64,000 bases of DNA from Pseudomonas oryzihabitans (GTDB lineage Bacteria; Pseudomonadota; Gammaproteobacteria; Pseudomonadales; Pseudomonadaceae). This document shows positions 18,413 to 26,662 of the stretch, piece by piece. Numbering within the stretch: position 1 is the stretch's first letter; each line of letters opens with the position of its first letter. A program made the position numbers and the translations under genes. The stretch spans positions 62,001 through 126,000 of the forward strand of contig NZ_VDND01000003.1 in NCBI RefSeq assembly GCF_007665395.1, in the 5' to 3' direction. The notes under the pieces are model-generated. The model was not told where the DNA came from, did no database searches, and was given only the letters and a program-made list of their open reading frames with translations.

Positions 18413-18517
18413 CGTGCACCTGGGGTTGCGGGCGATACCCCCAGCTTGGAAAGGGTTATGCCGGGAGGCAAGCCGCAGCTGACGAACGTCCTGTCCGCCA
18501 GGCGGCGCTTAACCTCT

Positions 18518-18967
18518 CTAGTACACCGGCACGTAGATGTAGATCTGCGAATCCTGCGCATCCACCCCGGTGAAGGCCTCGGTGTAGTGCTCGAAGCAGG
18601 CGCCCGGGCGCGGTTGCAGGCCGCGGGCGGGGAGCAGCTCGGCGAACAGTCGGCCGAGGCTCTTGGCCACGCTGGGCGCGGTGCCCAGGTGCACGTAGCG
18701 GGCATAGCGGCCTTCCGGCAGTTCCTGGCGCACCATGCCGGCGGGCAGCGGGGCGCCCGGGGCGGTGGCCACGGCGGCCAGGTAGTGCATGGCGCCGGCC
18801 TGGCGCCAGCTCAGGCCATACCATTCGGCATCGCCTTCGCGCCCGGTGATCTCCCCGGCGCGGTCGGCGAAGCGCCGCCAGAGGGCGGCGATGTCTTCGC
18901 CCTGGCCGGGTTCGAACAGCAGGCCGGTCACTTCCAGGGCGGGATGGTCGACGATTTCCAGCGACAT
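18518..18967 (-). CDS. GyrI-like small-molecule-binding domain protein
   Basis: 149 residues forming a single GyrI-like/AraC effector-binding domain (SHS2 repeat). Typical features are IVDHPALEVTGL at the start, ALWRRF, the central YGLSW, GMVRQELPEGRYARYVHLG and the C-terminal DSQIYIYVPV. No DNA-binding domain is attached. Stand-alone members bind or hydrolyse small electrophiles, or inhibit gyrase (SbmC). Here the ligand is unknown. Confidence 0.82.
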   Translation of the reverse strand: MSLEIVDHPALEVTGLLFEPGQGEDIAALWRRFADRAGEITGREGDAEWYGLSWRQAGAMHYLAAVATAPGAPLPAGMVRQELPEGRYARYVHLGTAPSVAKSLGRLFAELLPARGLQPRPGACFEHYTEAFTGVDAQDSQIYIYVPVY

Positions 18968-19084
18968 GGGACAGACTCTCTCGAAGATGGCATGAAGGTC
19001 GCCACCTTACTCCAGCGGCGCCGCGCGGTCAGCCGTGTTCGAGCATCCCGCGAAGGCGCCGCCCCGGCGCTGCCGAATCGGCCA

Positions 19085-20446
19085 TCAGCCGATGGGCAGT
19101 TCCCCGGTCACGATCGCCGTGACGATGAACAGCCCGAACATCGGCAGCGACCATTTGAAGAACTCCTTCTGGTACTCGCCGAAGCTCATCTCCGTGCGAT
19201 TCATCAGCAGGAACAGCCAGGCGACCGTCGGGCTCGCATAGCGCAGGGCCTGGCCCATGAAGGAGGCCACGCCGATCTCGGTGGGCGTGATGCCGAACTG
19301 GTAGGCGATGGGCGCCACCACCGGCAGGATGCCGAAGTAGTAGGCGTCCACCGGCAGGGCATAGCAGGCGATGGCGCCGAGGAAGGCGAACGCCAGCGCG
19401 GTATGGCTACCCATGGATTCTGGAATCAGGCCGGCGATGCTGGTGGCCACGGCAGCGGCCATGCCACTGCCGTTGAAGATTCCCAGGAAGCAGCCCGCCG
19501 CCAGGATGATCGAGGCCACGGCGATGGCATCGCCGCCATTGGCCGTGATGCGCTCGCGCTGCTCGGTGGCGCTGTAGTTCACCGCCAGGGCGAGGGCGGT
19601 CCCCAGCATGAAGACGAGGGCGCCACTGGCCCAGCCGGCCAGCAGGATGACGAGCATGGCCAGGGTCAGCGCCAGGTTGAACAGGAACAGCCGGGGTCTC
19701 TTGAATTCCCGGTCGTTCTCCCGGATGACCGTGACCATGTCCTCGATCTGCTGCGGTGTGACGATGGCCCGTTCGCCAGGGATGTAGCCCAGTCGCGCGC
19801 GCTCCTTGCGGCCCATCAGGTAGGCCATGCAGAACACATAGACGAAGGACACGCCGAGGATCGGCAGGATCGCCACGAACAGGGTGTTGACCTCCACGTT
19901 CAACACCGCCGCGGCACGGGCCAGCGGGCCACCCCACGGCAGGCAGTTGCCCAGGCCACAGGGGAGGATGATCAGCATTGCCAGGTTCGACAGCTTCAGG
20001 CCCATCTGCTTGTACAGGGGCAGGAAGGCGCTGGTGATGATGAGGATGGTGGTGGTGCCGTCGCCATCCAGGGTCACCACCGACGAGGTGAAGGCCGTGA
20101 CCAGGATGATCTTCAAGGGATCGCCGTTGGCCTTGCGGATGAGATAGGTACACAGCGGGTCGAACAGCCCCACGTTCATCATCAGGCTGAAATAGAGGAT
20201 GGCGAAGAGGATCATCACCGTGGGATTGACCGTGCCCAGCGTCACCTTGCCGGTCTGGCTGGTGGAATAGAACAGGCCTTCGCGGATCCAGGTGAGCAGG
20301 GAATCCACCGGCAGGCCGCTGGTGAGGCAGGCGAGGAGGCCGGCGGCCAGGGAGACCACGATCAAGCCGGTGAAGGGGGACAGCTTCTGCCTGATGACCA
20401 GGAACAGGAAGGCGACGATCAGCGCATAGCCGAGAAAGGTGAGCAT
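19085..20446 (-). CDS. CitMHS-family carboxylate:cation symporter
   Basis: 453 residues, about 12 hydrophobic helices, the CitMHS size. The family shows VTLDGDGTTTILIITSAFLPLYK (about 126-148), the substrate/cation loop, and GNCLPWGGPLARAA (about 166-179); the second half repeats with the ALPVDAYYFGILPV motif. Known relatives take up Mg-citrate or Ca-citrate with protons. It is the third gene of an operon with an RraA-type aldolase and a DUF1932 dehydrogenase, so it should import their hydroxy-polycarboxylate substrate, not necessarily citrate. A GGGAG site precedes the ATG. Confidence 0.88.
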   Translation of the reverse strand: MLTFLGYALIVAFLFLVIRQKLSPFTGLIVVSLAAGLLACLTSGLPVDSLLTWIREGLFYSTSQTGKVTLGTVNPTVMILFAILYFSLMMNVGLFDPLCTYLIRKANGDPLKIILVTAFTSSVVTLDGDGTTTILIITSAFLPLYKQMGLKLSNLAMLIILPCGLGNCLPWGGPLARAAAVLNVEVNTLFVAILPILGVSFVYVFCMAYLMGRKERARLGYIPGERAIVTPQQIEDMVTVIRENDREFKRPRLFLFNLALTLAMLVILLAGWASGALVFMLGTALALAVNYSATEQRERITANGGDAIAVASIILAAGCFLGIFNGSGMAAAVATSIAGLIPESMGSHTALAFAFLGAIACYALPVDAYYFGILPVVAPIAYQFGITPTEIGVASFMGQALRYASPTVAWLFLLMNRTEMSFGEYQKEFFKWSLPMFGLFIVTAIVTGELPIG

Positions 20447-20493
20447 CCGGAGTGACTCCCAGTTTTATTGTTATCGGGACACGAGCAGGGCAG

Positions 20494-20515
20494 GGGAGCC
20501 GACCAGGCGGCTCCC
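20494..20515 (-). terminator. intercistronic hairpin between the aldolase and permease genes
   Basis: GGGAGCCG-ACCAGG-CGGCTCCC is a perfect 8-bp stem in the 78-bp gap. No T-run follows. It could attenuate or protect the upstream message and so set the aldolase/permease ratio. Confidence 0.4.
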
Positions 20516-20524
20516 GGGCAAGCA

Positions 20525-21229
20525 TCAGGACTTCTTCAATAGCTCGGTCACCCAGCCTGGGGCCAGCTCGGGCAAGGGTTCGCCACTGGCGCGGCGGTGG
20601 GCGTAGTCGGCGATGACCGCGCGGCGCTGGGCCTCGTAGGCGTCCTTCTTCTCTGCGGCTTCGAGCACCTCCAGCAGGCGCGCTCGGGGGACCACGGTTA
20701 CACCGTCGTAGTCGCCGAAGACCAGATCGCCTGGTGCGACCTCGACACCGGCGCACCGGACCGGCACGTTGATCCGCCCAGGACCCTGCTTGGCCGGGCT
20801 GCGCTGCATGAAGCCCCTGGCGTATACCGGGATGTCCAGCTCGGCCAGGGGACGCCGGTCACGCACGCAGCCATCGACCACCAGGCCGGCCAGGCCCACG
20901 GCCTGGGCGGCCCCGGCCATCAGGTCCCCCAGGTAGGCGCGTTCCGGATAAGCCTTGCCGGCCACCACGAGGACGTAGCCGGGTCGTCCCTGGTAGATGG
21001 CCACGTGGATGGGAAAGTTGTCGCCCTCCTCGGTATCCACGGTATAGGCCGTGCCCAGCAGGATCTTGCGGTCGTCCAGCGGCAGGAGGTCTGCGTCCAT
21101 GCAGCCGCTGCGCGGAATGCCGAGGCTCTGCATGCCGTCGCACAACTGGGCGGGGCTGAGGGCGCGAAAGCGCTCCAGCAGCGCCGCCGGAATGAGTTCG
21201 GGTAGCGGCAGGTACTGGTCGGTGTTCAT
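20525..21229 (-). CDS. RraA/HMG-aldolase family enzyme
   Basis: 234 residues. The class II RraA-like aldolase core is visible: LGDLMAGAAQAVGLAGLVVDGCVRDRRPLAELDIPVYARG (about 103-142), with the conserved DGxxRD that binds metal and substrate, followed by GDLVFGDYDGVTVVPR. Relatives cleave 4-hydroxy-4-methyl- or 4-carboxy-4-hydroxy-2-oxoadipate to pyruvate plus a keto acid. The start codon overlaps the stop of the dehydrogenase gene (ATGA at 21226-21229), showing translational coupling. No other gallate or protocatechuate 4,5-cleavage genes are in the window, so the exact substrate is open. Confidence 0.85.
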   Translation of the reverse strand: MNTDQYLPLPELIPAALLERFRALSPAQLCDGMQSLGIPRSGCMDADLLPLDDRKILLGTAYTVDTEEGDNFPIHVAIYQGRPGYVLVVAGKAYPERAYLGDLMAGAAQAVGLAGLVVDGCVRDRRPLAELDIPVYARGFMQRSPAKQGPGRINVPVRCAGVEVAPGDLVFGDYDGVTVVPRARLLEVLEAAEKKDAYEAQRRAVIADYAHRRASGEPLPELAPGWVTELLKKS

Positions 21230-22122
21230 TGGGGCGACTCCTGCTGGGCGCGGGTGAACTGGGCGATGGCGGCGCGGTAGTCCAGCTCGCTGCCACCAGG
21301 TCCGAGTTCGCTGCGCCAGTCATGCCCGGCCAGCTTCAGGAGCTGGTCGCGGGTGGCGATGGACATGCTGGCGTCGACGCCGACGCCTTGCAGGGTGGCG
21401 ACCACGTCGTCCAGCTCGGCGGCGCGGCGCTTGGCATGGATGAGCGTGCGGGCGGTGAAGGTGTCGGCCAGTTGCGTCACCGTCTTGCCATCGAGGGAGT
21501 CGCCGAGGGAGGCGACCAGGGTGTCGAGCACGCCGAAGCGCTCGGCGGCCTGGAAGGACTCCAGGAAGAGTTGCGGCAGGCCCTTCATCACCACGCTCTT
21601 GAGCATCTTGATCGCCGAGGCGGCACCGGGCTCGGCGTCCAGTACGGTGAGGCGCATGCCATATGGGGTGAGGGCGGTGGCGAAGGCCCGTGCCGCACTG
21701 CCGGCCAGCAGCATCGGGACGCGGTGGTTGTTGCCCGGTACGGTGCCCATCACCGCGCAGTCGCAGAACCCCACGCCGGCCGCCCGGGGCAGGCGTTCGA
21801 TGCCCTGCTTGACCGCAGGCGCCGCGGAATTCAGGTCCAGGTAATCCTGGCCCGCCGTCAGCAACGGCAGGATGCGCTCGGCCAGTGCCAGGGCGCTGCT
21901 CGCGCTAGTGAGGCAGAGGACGAAGCGCGCGCCGTCACAGGCCTGCGCGAGGCTGTCGTACAGGGGCACCCGCGCCTCGCTGGCGCGCTGCCTGATCAAA
22001 GGACCCGCCTGGGCGTCGTCGTGATAGGCGTCGTAGGCGCCCAGTTGCAAGCCGTCCGCCGAGCCCAGGCCGAGCGCCAGGTGATAGGCCGCCTCGCCAA
22101 AGCCTATGAAGACCAGTTTCAT
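21226..22122 (-). CDS. DUF1932 NAD(P)-binding hydroxy-acid dehydrogenase
   Basis: 298 residues. An N-terminal Rossmann fold starts MKLVFIGFGEAAYHLALGL (GxGxxA variant of the 6-phosphogluconate/3-hydroxyisobutyrate dehydrogenase family). The middle carries YLDLNSAAPAVKQGI and CDCAVMGTVPGN, where the family has its catalytic-loop residues, then KMLKSVVMKGL. The C-terminal DUF1932 domain follows. The ATG at 22122 has GAAGGTAG at a good distance and is the first gene after a sigma-54-type promoter. It probably oxidises a beta-hydroxy acid, feeding the adjacent aldolase. Confidence 0.85.
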   Translation of the reverse strand: MKLVFIGFGEAAYHLALGLGSADGLQLGAYDAYHDDAQAGPLIRQRASEARVPLYDSLAQACDGARFVLCLTSASSALALAERILPLLTAGQDYLDLNSAAPAVKQGIERLPRAAGVGFCDCAVMGTVPGNNHRVPMLLAGSAARAFATALTPYGMRLTVLDAEPGAASAIKMLKSVVMKGLPQLFLESFQAAERFGVLDTLVASLGDSLDGKTVTQLADTFTARTLIHAKRRAAELDDVVATLQGVGVDASMSIATRDQLLKLAGHDWRSELGPGGSELDYRAAIAQFTRAQQESPQ

Positions 22123-22161
22123 CGTCGCTACCTTCTCTTGGTGTTGTTTGCCAGATAGCAG

Positions 22162-22177
22162 CGCAAGGGCTGTGCCA
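22162..22177 (-). promoter_or_regulatory. sigma-54 (-24/-12) promoter of the carboxylate operon
   Basis: On the minus strand TGGCAC (22177-22172), 5 nt, then TTGCG (22166-22162) match the RpoN consensus TGGCAC-N5-TTGCA at all but the last base. It points into the DUF1932-RraA-CitMHS operon, 40 bp before the first ATG. The divergent gene encodes a sigma-54 activator with an intact GAFTGA motif. Confidence 0.8.
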
Positions 22178-22210
22178 GCTGCTACACCAGTCCCTTGCCT
22201 ATCCCACAAG

Positions 22211-22299
22211 AGCTTTTGCATCAGTCACTTGGCGGTGCTGGGCGCTAGGTTCCGGCCGGGGTAGAGGGTTGACAGGTCACGCAGAAGCTTGCAAAAGCT
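22211..22299. promoter_or_regulatory. paired candidate activator-binding sites (AGCTTTTGCA)
   Basis: AGCTTTTGCA occurs on the plus strand at 22211-22220 and on the minus strand at 22299-22290. The second copy sits in the longer imperfect palindrome GAAGCTTGCAAAAGCTTTC. They lie about 34 and 113 bp upstream of the sigma-54 promoter, typical of enhancer sites for the PrpR-like activator. Confidence 0.5.
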
Positions 22300-22331
22300 T
22301 TCACATCGCCCGCCGGGCTGAAACAAGAAGA

Positions 22332-24305
22332 ATGCCGATGAATGCCCCGCAGACCTCGCCGCCGCCGGACGCCCTGTCCGGCCGCATCGCGGTGATCGCG
22401 CCTTCGCGCACCCTGACGCGGACCATGGAGGAACTCCTGCGCCAGCGGGGGATGGCGCTGCCCGTGGTGGAGGCGGTCCAGGGCAATGCCTTGCGCACCG
22501 CCCAGCGCCTGCTGGAGCAGGGGGCCGTGGTGCTGATCAGTCGTGGCAAGACGGCCCATCGCCTGCGGGAGCATTTCCGCGTGCCGGTGGTGGAGCTCAG
22601 GCACACCTTCTTCGACTGCATCAACGCCTACCGGAAGGCGCTTCGCCTTTCGCCCCGGGTGGCCTTTCTCGCCACCTCGAACGGCTACGCGCGGATCCTG
22701 GCGAAATCCCATCCGTTCATGCCCGACGCCCGCATCTGCGTCATCGACCCCCTCGCCAGTAGCCAGGAGATCGAGTCACGGCTCGATGAGCTGCAGGCGC
22801 AGGGCATCGAAGTCACCATCGGTGGGCTTTCCTTCGCCGACACCGTCGCCGCCCGCGGCCTGCACTTCGTGATGTCGGAGACCGACGGCGATGCCGCCGC
22901 CGAGGCACTCGACGAGGCACTGCACCTGCTCCAGGTCGAGGACGAGCGCCGCCTGCAGCGCCAGGAGCTGCAGCGTCGCTACGAGATGATCCAGGCGATC
23001 CTCGACTGCGTGTCGGAAGGCATCTTCAGCGTCGATGGGGCGGGCCGGGTAACCCGCATGAATCAGGTGGCCCGGTCGTACCTGGCGGATATCGCCTGTG
23101 GCGATTCCGTCGCCGACCTGCCGATCGGGCGCTATTTCGAACAGGCGCTGCAACACGGCCAGGCGGTGCGCGGCGCGCTGCTGGACATCGGGCGGCGCGC
23201 CCTGACCCTGAGCATCGCCCCCATCGAGCTGGACGCCCAGGTCATAGGGGCGGTCGCTACCCTGCAGAACCAGACGGACATCCGTACCCTCGAGCGCAAG
23301 ATGCGCCGGGCATTGGCCGGGCGGCACCTGGCGCAGCGCACCTTCGCCGACATCGTCGGCAGCAGTCCGGCGCTGCAGCGGGTCAAGCGGCTGGCCGCCG
23401 CCTATGCCAAGGCCGACAGCACCCTGATCATCGAGGGCGAGACCGGTACCGGCAAGGAGCTCTTCGCCCAGAGCATCCACAACGCTTCCGCGCGGCGCCA
23501 CGGTCCCTTCGTGGCCATCAACTGCGCGGCCTTCGCCCCCGGCGTCCTGGAAAGCGAGCTGTTCGGCTACGTCAAGGGCGCCTTCACCGGCGCCTCCAGC
23601 GAAGGCCGCACCGGCGTATTCGAGCTGGCGCACACCGGTACCCTGTTCCTCGACGAGATCAGCGAAACCGCCCCGGACATCCAGCTGAAATTGCTGCGCA
23701 CCCTGCAGGAGCGCCAGGTCATCCGGATCGGTGACGACAAGGTCACGCCGGTGGACATCCGCATCATCACGGCCAGTAACAAGCCCTTGCTGGCCCAGGT
23801 CGCCAAGGGGCTGTTCCGCGAGGATTTCTACTACCGTCTCTGCGTGCTGCGCCTGACGCTACCGCCCTTGCGCGAACGCCGTAGCGATCTGCCGGAGTTG
23901 CTGGAACGGCTCCTGCCGAATCCGTCCGCCGACACCCAGGCGCTCATCCAAACCCTACTGGAGCGCCTGGCCGACTATCCCTGGCCGGGCAACGTGCGCC
24001 AGGTCGCCAACCTCGCCGAACGCCTGAGGGTCATGCGCGACTGCGACTGGCCTGCCGACGAGCTGCTTGATGAGCTGCTCGGCGATCTGCCAAGGCCCGA
24101 GGATCCGGCGGTCGCGGCGCCTCCCGATGAACGCGCAATCCTGCATGCGGCCCTGAACGCCGTGGGAGGAAGTCGCAAGCAGGCGGCCAGTCGACTCGGC
24201 ATCAGCACGGCGACCCTGTGGCGGCGGATGCGCAAATACCTGGACGAAGACCCGTCCTGCTTCGATGGCAGTCGCTACGCCCGCCTGACTGAGCCCGAGG
24301 ACTGA
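22332..24305 (+). CDS. PrpR-type sigma-54-dependent activator
   Basis: 657 residues. A PrpR_N sensor domain (about 15-190, GRIAVIAPSRTLTRTMEELL...) is followed by a PAS-like segment (about 205-320), an AAA+ domain with Walker A GETGTGKE (369-376) and the sigma-54 contact loop GAFTGA (416-421), a Walker B FLDEI, and a Fis-type HTH at the end (SRKQAASRLGISTATLWRRMRKY). The ATG at 22332 follows AAGAAG; a TTG further upstream is unlikely. It diverges from the carboxylate operon, whose promoter is RpoN-type, so it is almost surely the operon's activator. PrpR domains sense pathway carboxylates such as 2-methylcitrate; the inducer here is unknown. Confidence 0.9.
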   Translation: MPMNAPQTSPPPDALSGRIAVIAPSRTLTRTMEELLRQRGMALPVVEAVQGNALRTAQRLLEQGAVVLISRGKTAHRLREHFRVPVVELRHTFFDCINAYRKALRLSPRVAFLATSNGYARILAKSHPFMPDARICVIDPLASSQEIESRLDELQAQGIEVTIGGLSFADTVAARGLHFVMSETDGDAAAEALDEALHLLQVEDERRLQRQELQRRYEMIQAILDCVSEGIFSVDGAGRVTRMNQVARSYLADIACGDSVADLPIGRYFEQALQHGQAVRGALLDIGRRALTLSIAPIELDAQVIGAVATLQNQTDIRTLERKMRRALAGRHLAQRTFADIVGSSPALQRVKRLAAAYAKADSTLIIEGETGTGKELFAQSIHNASARRHGPFVAINCAAFAPGVLESELFGYVKGAFTGASSEGRTGVFELAHTGTLFLDEISETAPDIQLKLLRTLQERQVIRIGDDKVTPVDIRIITASNKPLLAQVAKGLFREDFYYRLCVLRLTLPPLRERRSDLPELLERLLPNPSADTQALIQTLLERLADYPWPGNVRQVANLAERLRVMRDCDWPADELLDELLGDLPRPEDPAVAAPPDERAILHAALNAVGGSRKQAASRLGISTATLWRRMRKYLDEDPSCFDGSRYARLTEPED

Positions 24306-24320
24306 TCACCCTCCATCCCT

Positions 24321-24920
24321 TCAGGCATCGGCAGGCAGCACCTGGGTCAGCGCCAGGCCGGCCAGGCGGGCGCTGGCCAGCAGGCGCTCCAGGCTCTGGC
24401 CGTGCCGCGCGCTGGCGGAGAGGCCGGCCATGGTGGTGGCGACGAAGTCGGCCAGTCGCTGCGCGTCCTGCGGATGGCGCGCGGCGATGCTGCTGCGGAT
24501 GAATTCCTGGGCGGCCAGGTGATAGACCTGCGCCGCCGCGCGTGCCTGGGGATCGTCGCAATGCATACCCTCCAGCACCAGGCAGCCGGCTGCCTCCGGG
24601 TCGGTGGCATAGCTGCGCGCCGCCACTTCCAGCAGCTGCACCAGCGCCTTGGCCAGGGGCTGGTCGGCTTCCAGGATCTGCCGCAGCGGCAGGGCGCCGG
24701 TCAGGGTGTAGCGTTCGAGCACCTTCCGATACAGCTCGGCCTTGCTGCCGAAGGCCGCATAGAAACTGGGTGGATTGATGCCGAGGGCCTGGGTCAGGTC
24801 GGCGACGCTCACCCCGTCGTAGCCCTGGGCATGGAACAGGCGCTGCGCACGGGTGATGGCCTCGTCCGGATCGAAGCGCCGTGGCCGGCCACGGGGTGCG
24901 GGTTTATTTGTAGCGGTCAT
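24321..24920 (-). CDS. bdcR: TetR-family repressor BdcR
   Basis: 199 residues. The N-terminal HTH reads DEAITRAQRLFHAQGYDGVSVADLTQALGINPPSFYAAFGSKAELYRKVL, close to E. coli BdcR (YjgJ). It diverges from a gene whose product is strikingly like E. coli BdcA, the same pairing as in E. coli, where BdcR represses bdcA. The ATG at 24920 is preceded by AAGG. Two copies of a TGTA-N8-TACA dyad in the 71-bp intergenic region are its likely operators, one covering this start codon. Confidence 0.85.
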   Translation of the reverse strand: MTATNKPAPRGRPRRFDPDEAITRAQRLFHAQGYDGVSVADLTQALGINPPSFYAAFGSKAELYRKVLERYTLTGALPLRQILEADQPLAKALVQLLEVAARSYATDPEAAGCLVLEGMHCDDPQARAAAQVYHLAAQEFIRSSIAARHPQDAQRLADFVATTMAGLSASARHGQSLERLLASARLAGLALTQVLPADA

Positions 24921-24926
24921 TACAAA
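24907..24926. promoter_or_regulatory. BdcR operator 1
   Basis: TTTGTA-N8-TACAAA, a perfect dyad covering the bdcR start codon. It shares the TTGTA-N8-TACA core and spacing with the site at 24955-24974, so bound repressor would block its own translation start region. Confidence 0.6.
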
Positions 24927-24931
24927 ATACC

Positions 24932-24959
24932 TTGACAGGCGGCATGTGAGGTTTATTGT
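24932..24959 (+). promoter_or_regulatory. sigma-70 promoter of bdcA
   Basis: A perfect -35 TTGACA at 24932-24937, 16 nt, then TATTGT at 24954-24959. The -10 overlaps operator 2, so repressor binding would exclude RNA polymerase. Confidence 0.6.
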
Positions 24960-24974
24960 AACACTCACTACATT
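24955..24974. promoter_or_regulatory. BdcR operator 2
   Basis: ATTGTA-N8-TACATT, with the same half-sites and 8-bp spacer as operator 1. It overlaps the -10 of bdcA and ends 17 bp before its ATG. Confidence 0.6.
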
Positions 24975-24991
24975 AATCAGGAGGCAAGGTC

Positions 24992-25705
24992 ATGGCGAAT
25001 TTTGCAGGCAAGTCGGTACTGGTACTGGGCGGCAGTCGCGGGATAGGGGCGGCCATCGTGCGGCGCTTCGCCGCCGAGGGCGCCCGGGTGACCTTCACCT
25101 ATTCCAGTTCCCAGGAGGCCGCCCAGGCGCTGGCTGCCGAAACCGGCAGCACCGCCCAGGCGACCGACAGCGCCGACCGCGATGCGGTCATCGCCCGGGT
25201 GCGCGACAGCGGTCCGCTGGACGTGCTGGTGGTGAATTCCGGCGTCGCCCTGTTCGGCGATGCGCTGGAGCAGGACCCGGATGCCGTCGACCGGCTGCTG
25301 CGCATCAATGTACAGGCGCCCTATCACGCCGCGGTGGAGGCCGCGCGGCAGATGCCCGCCGGGGGTCGCATCATCGTGATCGGCTCGGTGAATGGCGACC
25401 GCATGCCGGTGCCCGGCCTGGCCGCCTACGCCGTGAGCAAATCCGCGCTGCAGGGGCTGGCCCGCGGCCTGGCGCGGGACTTCGGGCCGCGCGGCATCAC
25501 CGTCAACGTGGTGCAGCCGGGGCCCATCGATACCGACATGAATCCCGCCGAGGGGCCGATGAAGGACATGATGCACAGCTTCCTGGCGATCAAGCGCCAC
25601 GGCCGCGTCGAGGAAGTGGCCGGCATGGTGGCCTGGCTTGCCGGACCCGAGGCCGGCTTCGTCACCGGCGCCATGCATACCATCGATGGGGCCTTCGGCG
25701 CCTGA
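24992..25705 (+). CDS. bdcA: SDR-family cyclic-di-GMP-binding protein BdcA
   Basis: 237 residues. The Rossmann motif is VLGGSRGIGAAIVRRF (about 11-26), and the active site has S in IGSVNGDRMPV with Y-x3-K in AAYAVSKSALQG. The stretches SADRDAVI, APYHAAVEAARQMP and FVTGAMHTIDGAFGA follow E. coli BdcA (YjgI) almost residue for residue. BdcA was described as lowering free c-di-GMP by binding it and promoting biofilm dispersal; a dehydrogenase activity is also possible. AGGAGG-like site upstream of ATG 24992. Controlled by BdcR. Confidence 0.88.
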   Translation: MANFAGKSVLVLGGSRGIGAAIVRRFAAEGARVTFTYSSSQEAAQALAAETGSTAQATDSADRDAVIARVRDSGPLDVLVVNSGVALFGDALEQDPDAVDRLLRINVQAPYHAAVEAARQMPAGGRIIVIGSVNGDRMPVPGLAAYAVSKSALQGLARGLARDFGPRGITVNVVQPGPIDTDMNPAEGPMKDMMHSFLAIKRHGRVEEVAGMVAWLAGPEAGFVTGAMHTIDGAFGA

Positions 25706-25717
25706 TCGCTTCCCGCG

Positions 25718-25745
25718 GGTTCCTGTCGTGTGGGTGACAGGAGCC
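25718..25745. terminator. hairpin between convergent bdcA and lysR
   Basis: GGTTCCTGTC, an 8-nt loop, GACAGGAGCC: a 10-bp stem with one G-T wobble, 12 bp after the bdcA stop. There is no T-run. It could serve transcripts from both sides. Confidence 0.45.
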
Positions 25746-25787
25746 CAGGTGGCGCCTGCCGCCAGCGACGATCGGAGCGGTCGTCGA

Positions 25788-26651
25788 TCAGGCGTCGCCC
25801 GCCGGGCCCAGTAATTCTTCCGCGATATCCAGCAGCGCACGCAGCCGATCCATGAGCCGCAGGTCCTGGTGGTAGCCCACCCAGATCTCTCTCGACGGGG
25901 GCGGGCCGAAGGTCTCGATGAGCTGCAGTCCTGCCGTCGCATCGCCGACCGGGCGGGGCAGGACGGCAACCCCCAGGCCGCGCCGGCACAGCTGCGCCTG
26001 GACCGTCCGACTGGTACTGGTGAAAGCGCGTCGCGACCCCGGTAGCCGCTCCATCAACCAGGCGACATCGGGAAAGTGCGCTTGCGCGGTGTTCATCAGG
26101 ATCAGGCCGACCGTGGCCGGATCTTCCTGCACGGCCAGCGCGGTAGCGGCCGAGCCATAGAGTCCATAGGGCAGGGTCAGGAAACGCCGCTGGACGATAT
26201 CCGGTTCGCTGAAGGGCACCAGGCGAAAGGCCACGTCCGCATCGCGCCGGGAGAGATCCAGCAGCCGATAGCTGGCGATGACCTCGGGCACCACGGCGGG
26301 GTGCCGACGGCTCAGCTCGGCCAGGACCGGCGCCAGGACATAGCCGGCAAACCAGTCCGCCGAGGAAATCCGCAATAGCCCCTCCAGGCGCTCGTGGTTG
26401 CCCGCCAGGCGCCGCTCCATGGCCAGGGCCGAGGCTTCCATGGACTCGGCCAGGGCGAAGACCGCGTCCCCTGAATTGGTCAGGATCAGACCGTCACCCG
26501 TACGGCGGAATAGCGCCTGCCCGGCTTCTTCCTCGAGCACCTTGACCCTGCGACCCACGGTCGGGTGGCTGATGTCCAGCGCCCGCGCCGCCGCGCCATA
26601 GGACCCGCCGCGGGCAACCGCCAGGAAGATCCGCACATCACCCCATTCCAT
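25788..26651 (-). CDS. LysR-family transcriptional regulator
   Basis: 287 residues from the ATG at 26651. The winged HTH (MEWGDVRIFLAVARGGSYGAAARALDISHPTVGRRVKVLEEE) is of the type seen in regulators near SDR and MFS genes. The effector domain (about 90-287) includes RISSADWFAGYVLAPVLAEL. An ATG at 26678 would add nine residues, but that stretch contains a palindrome better read as regulatory DNA. It diverges from the frameshifted MFS exporter and may have controlled it and the following SDR. Confidence 0.87.
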   Translation of the reverse strand: MEWGDVRIFLAVARGGSYGAAARALDISHPTVGRRVKVLEEEAGQALFRRTGDGLILTNSGDAVFALAESMEASALAMERRLAGNHERLEGLLRISSADWFAGYVLAPVLAELSRRHPAVVPEVIASYRLLDLSRRDADVAFRLVPFSEPDIVQRRFLTLPYGLYGSAATALAVQEDPATVGLILMNTAQAHFPDVAWLMERLPGSRRAFTSTSRTVQAQLCRRGLGVAVLPRPVGDATAGLQLIETFGPPPSREIWVGYHQDLRLMDRLRALLDIAEELLGPAGDA

Positions 26652-26662
26652 GCCGAACTCAC

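Noticed and set aside
17603..20455. 950-codon plus-strand ORF across the sirtuin, GyrI-like and CitMHS genes
   Set aside because: The three reverse-strand genes have complete motifs. The plus ORF is a third-position GC artefact spanning intergenic DNA.
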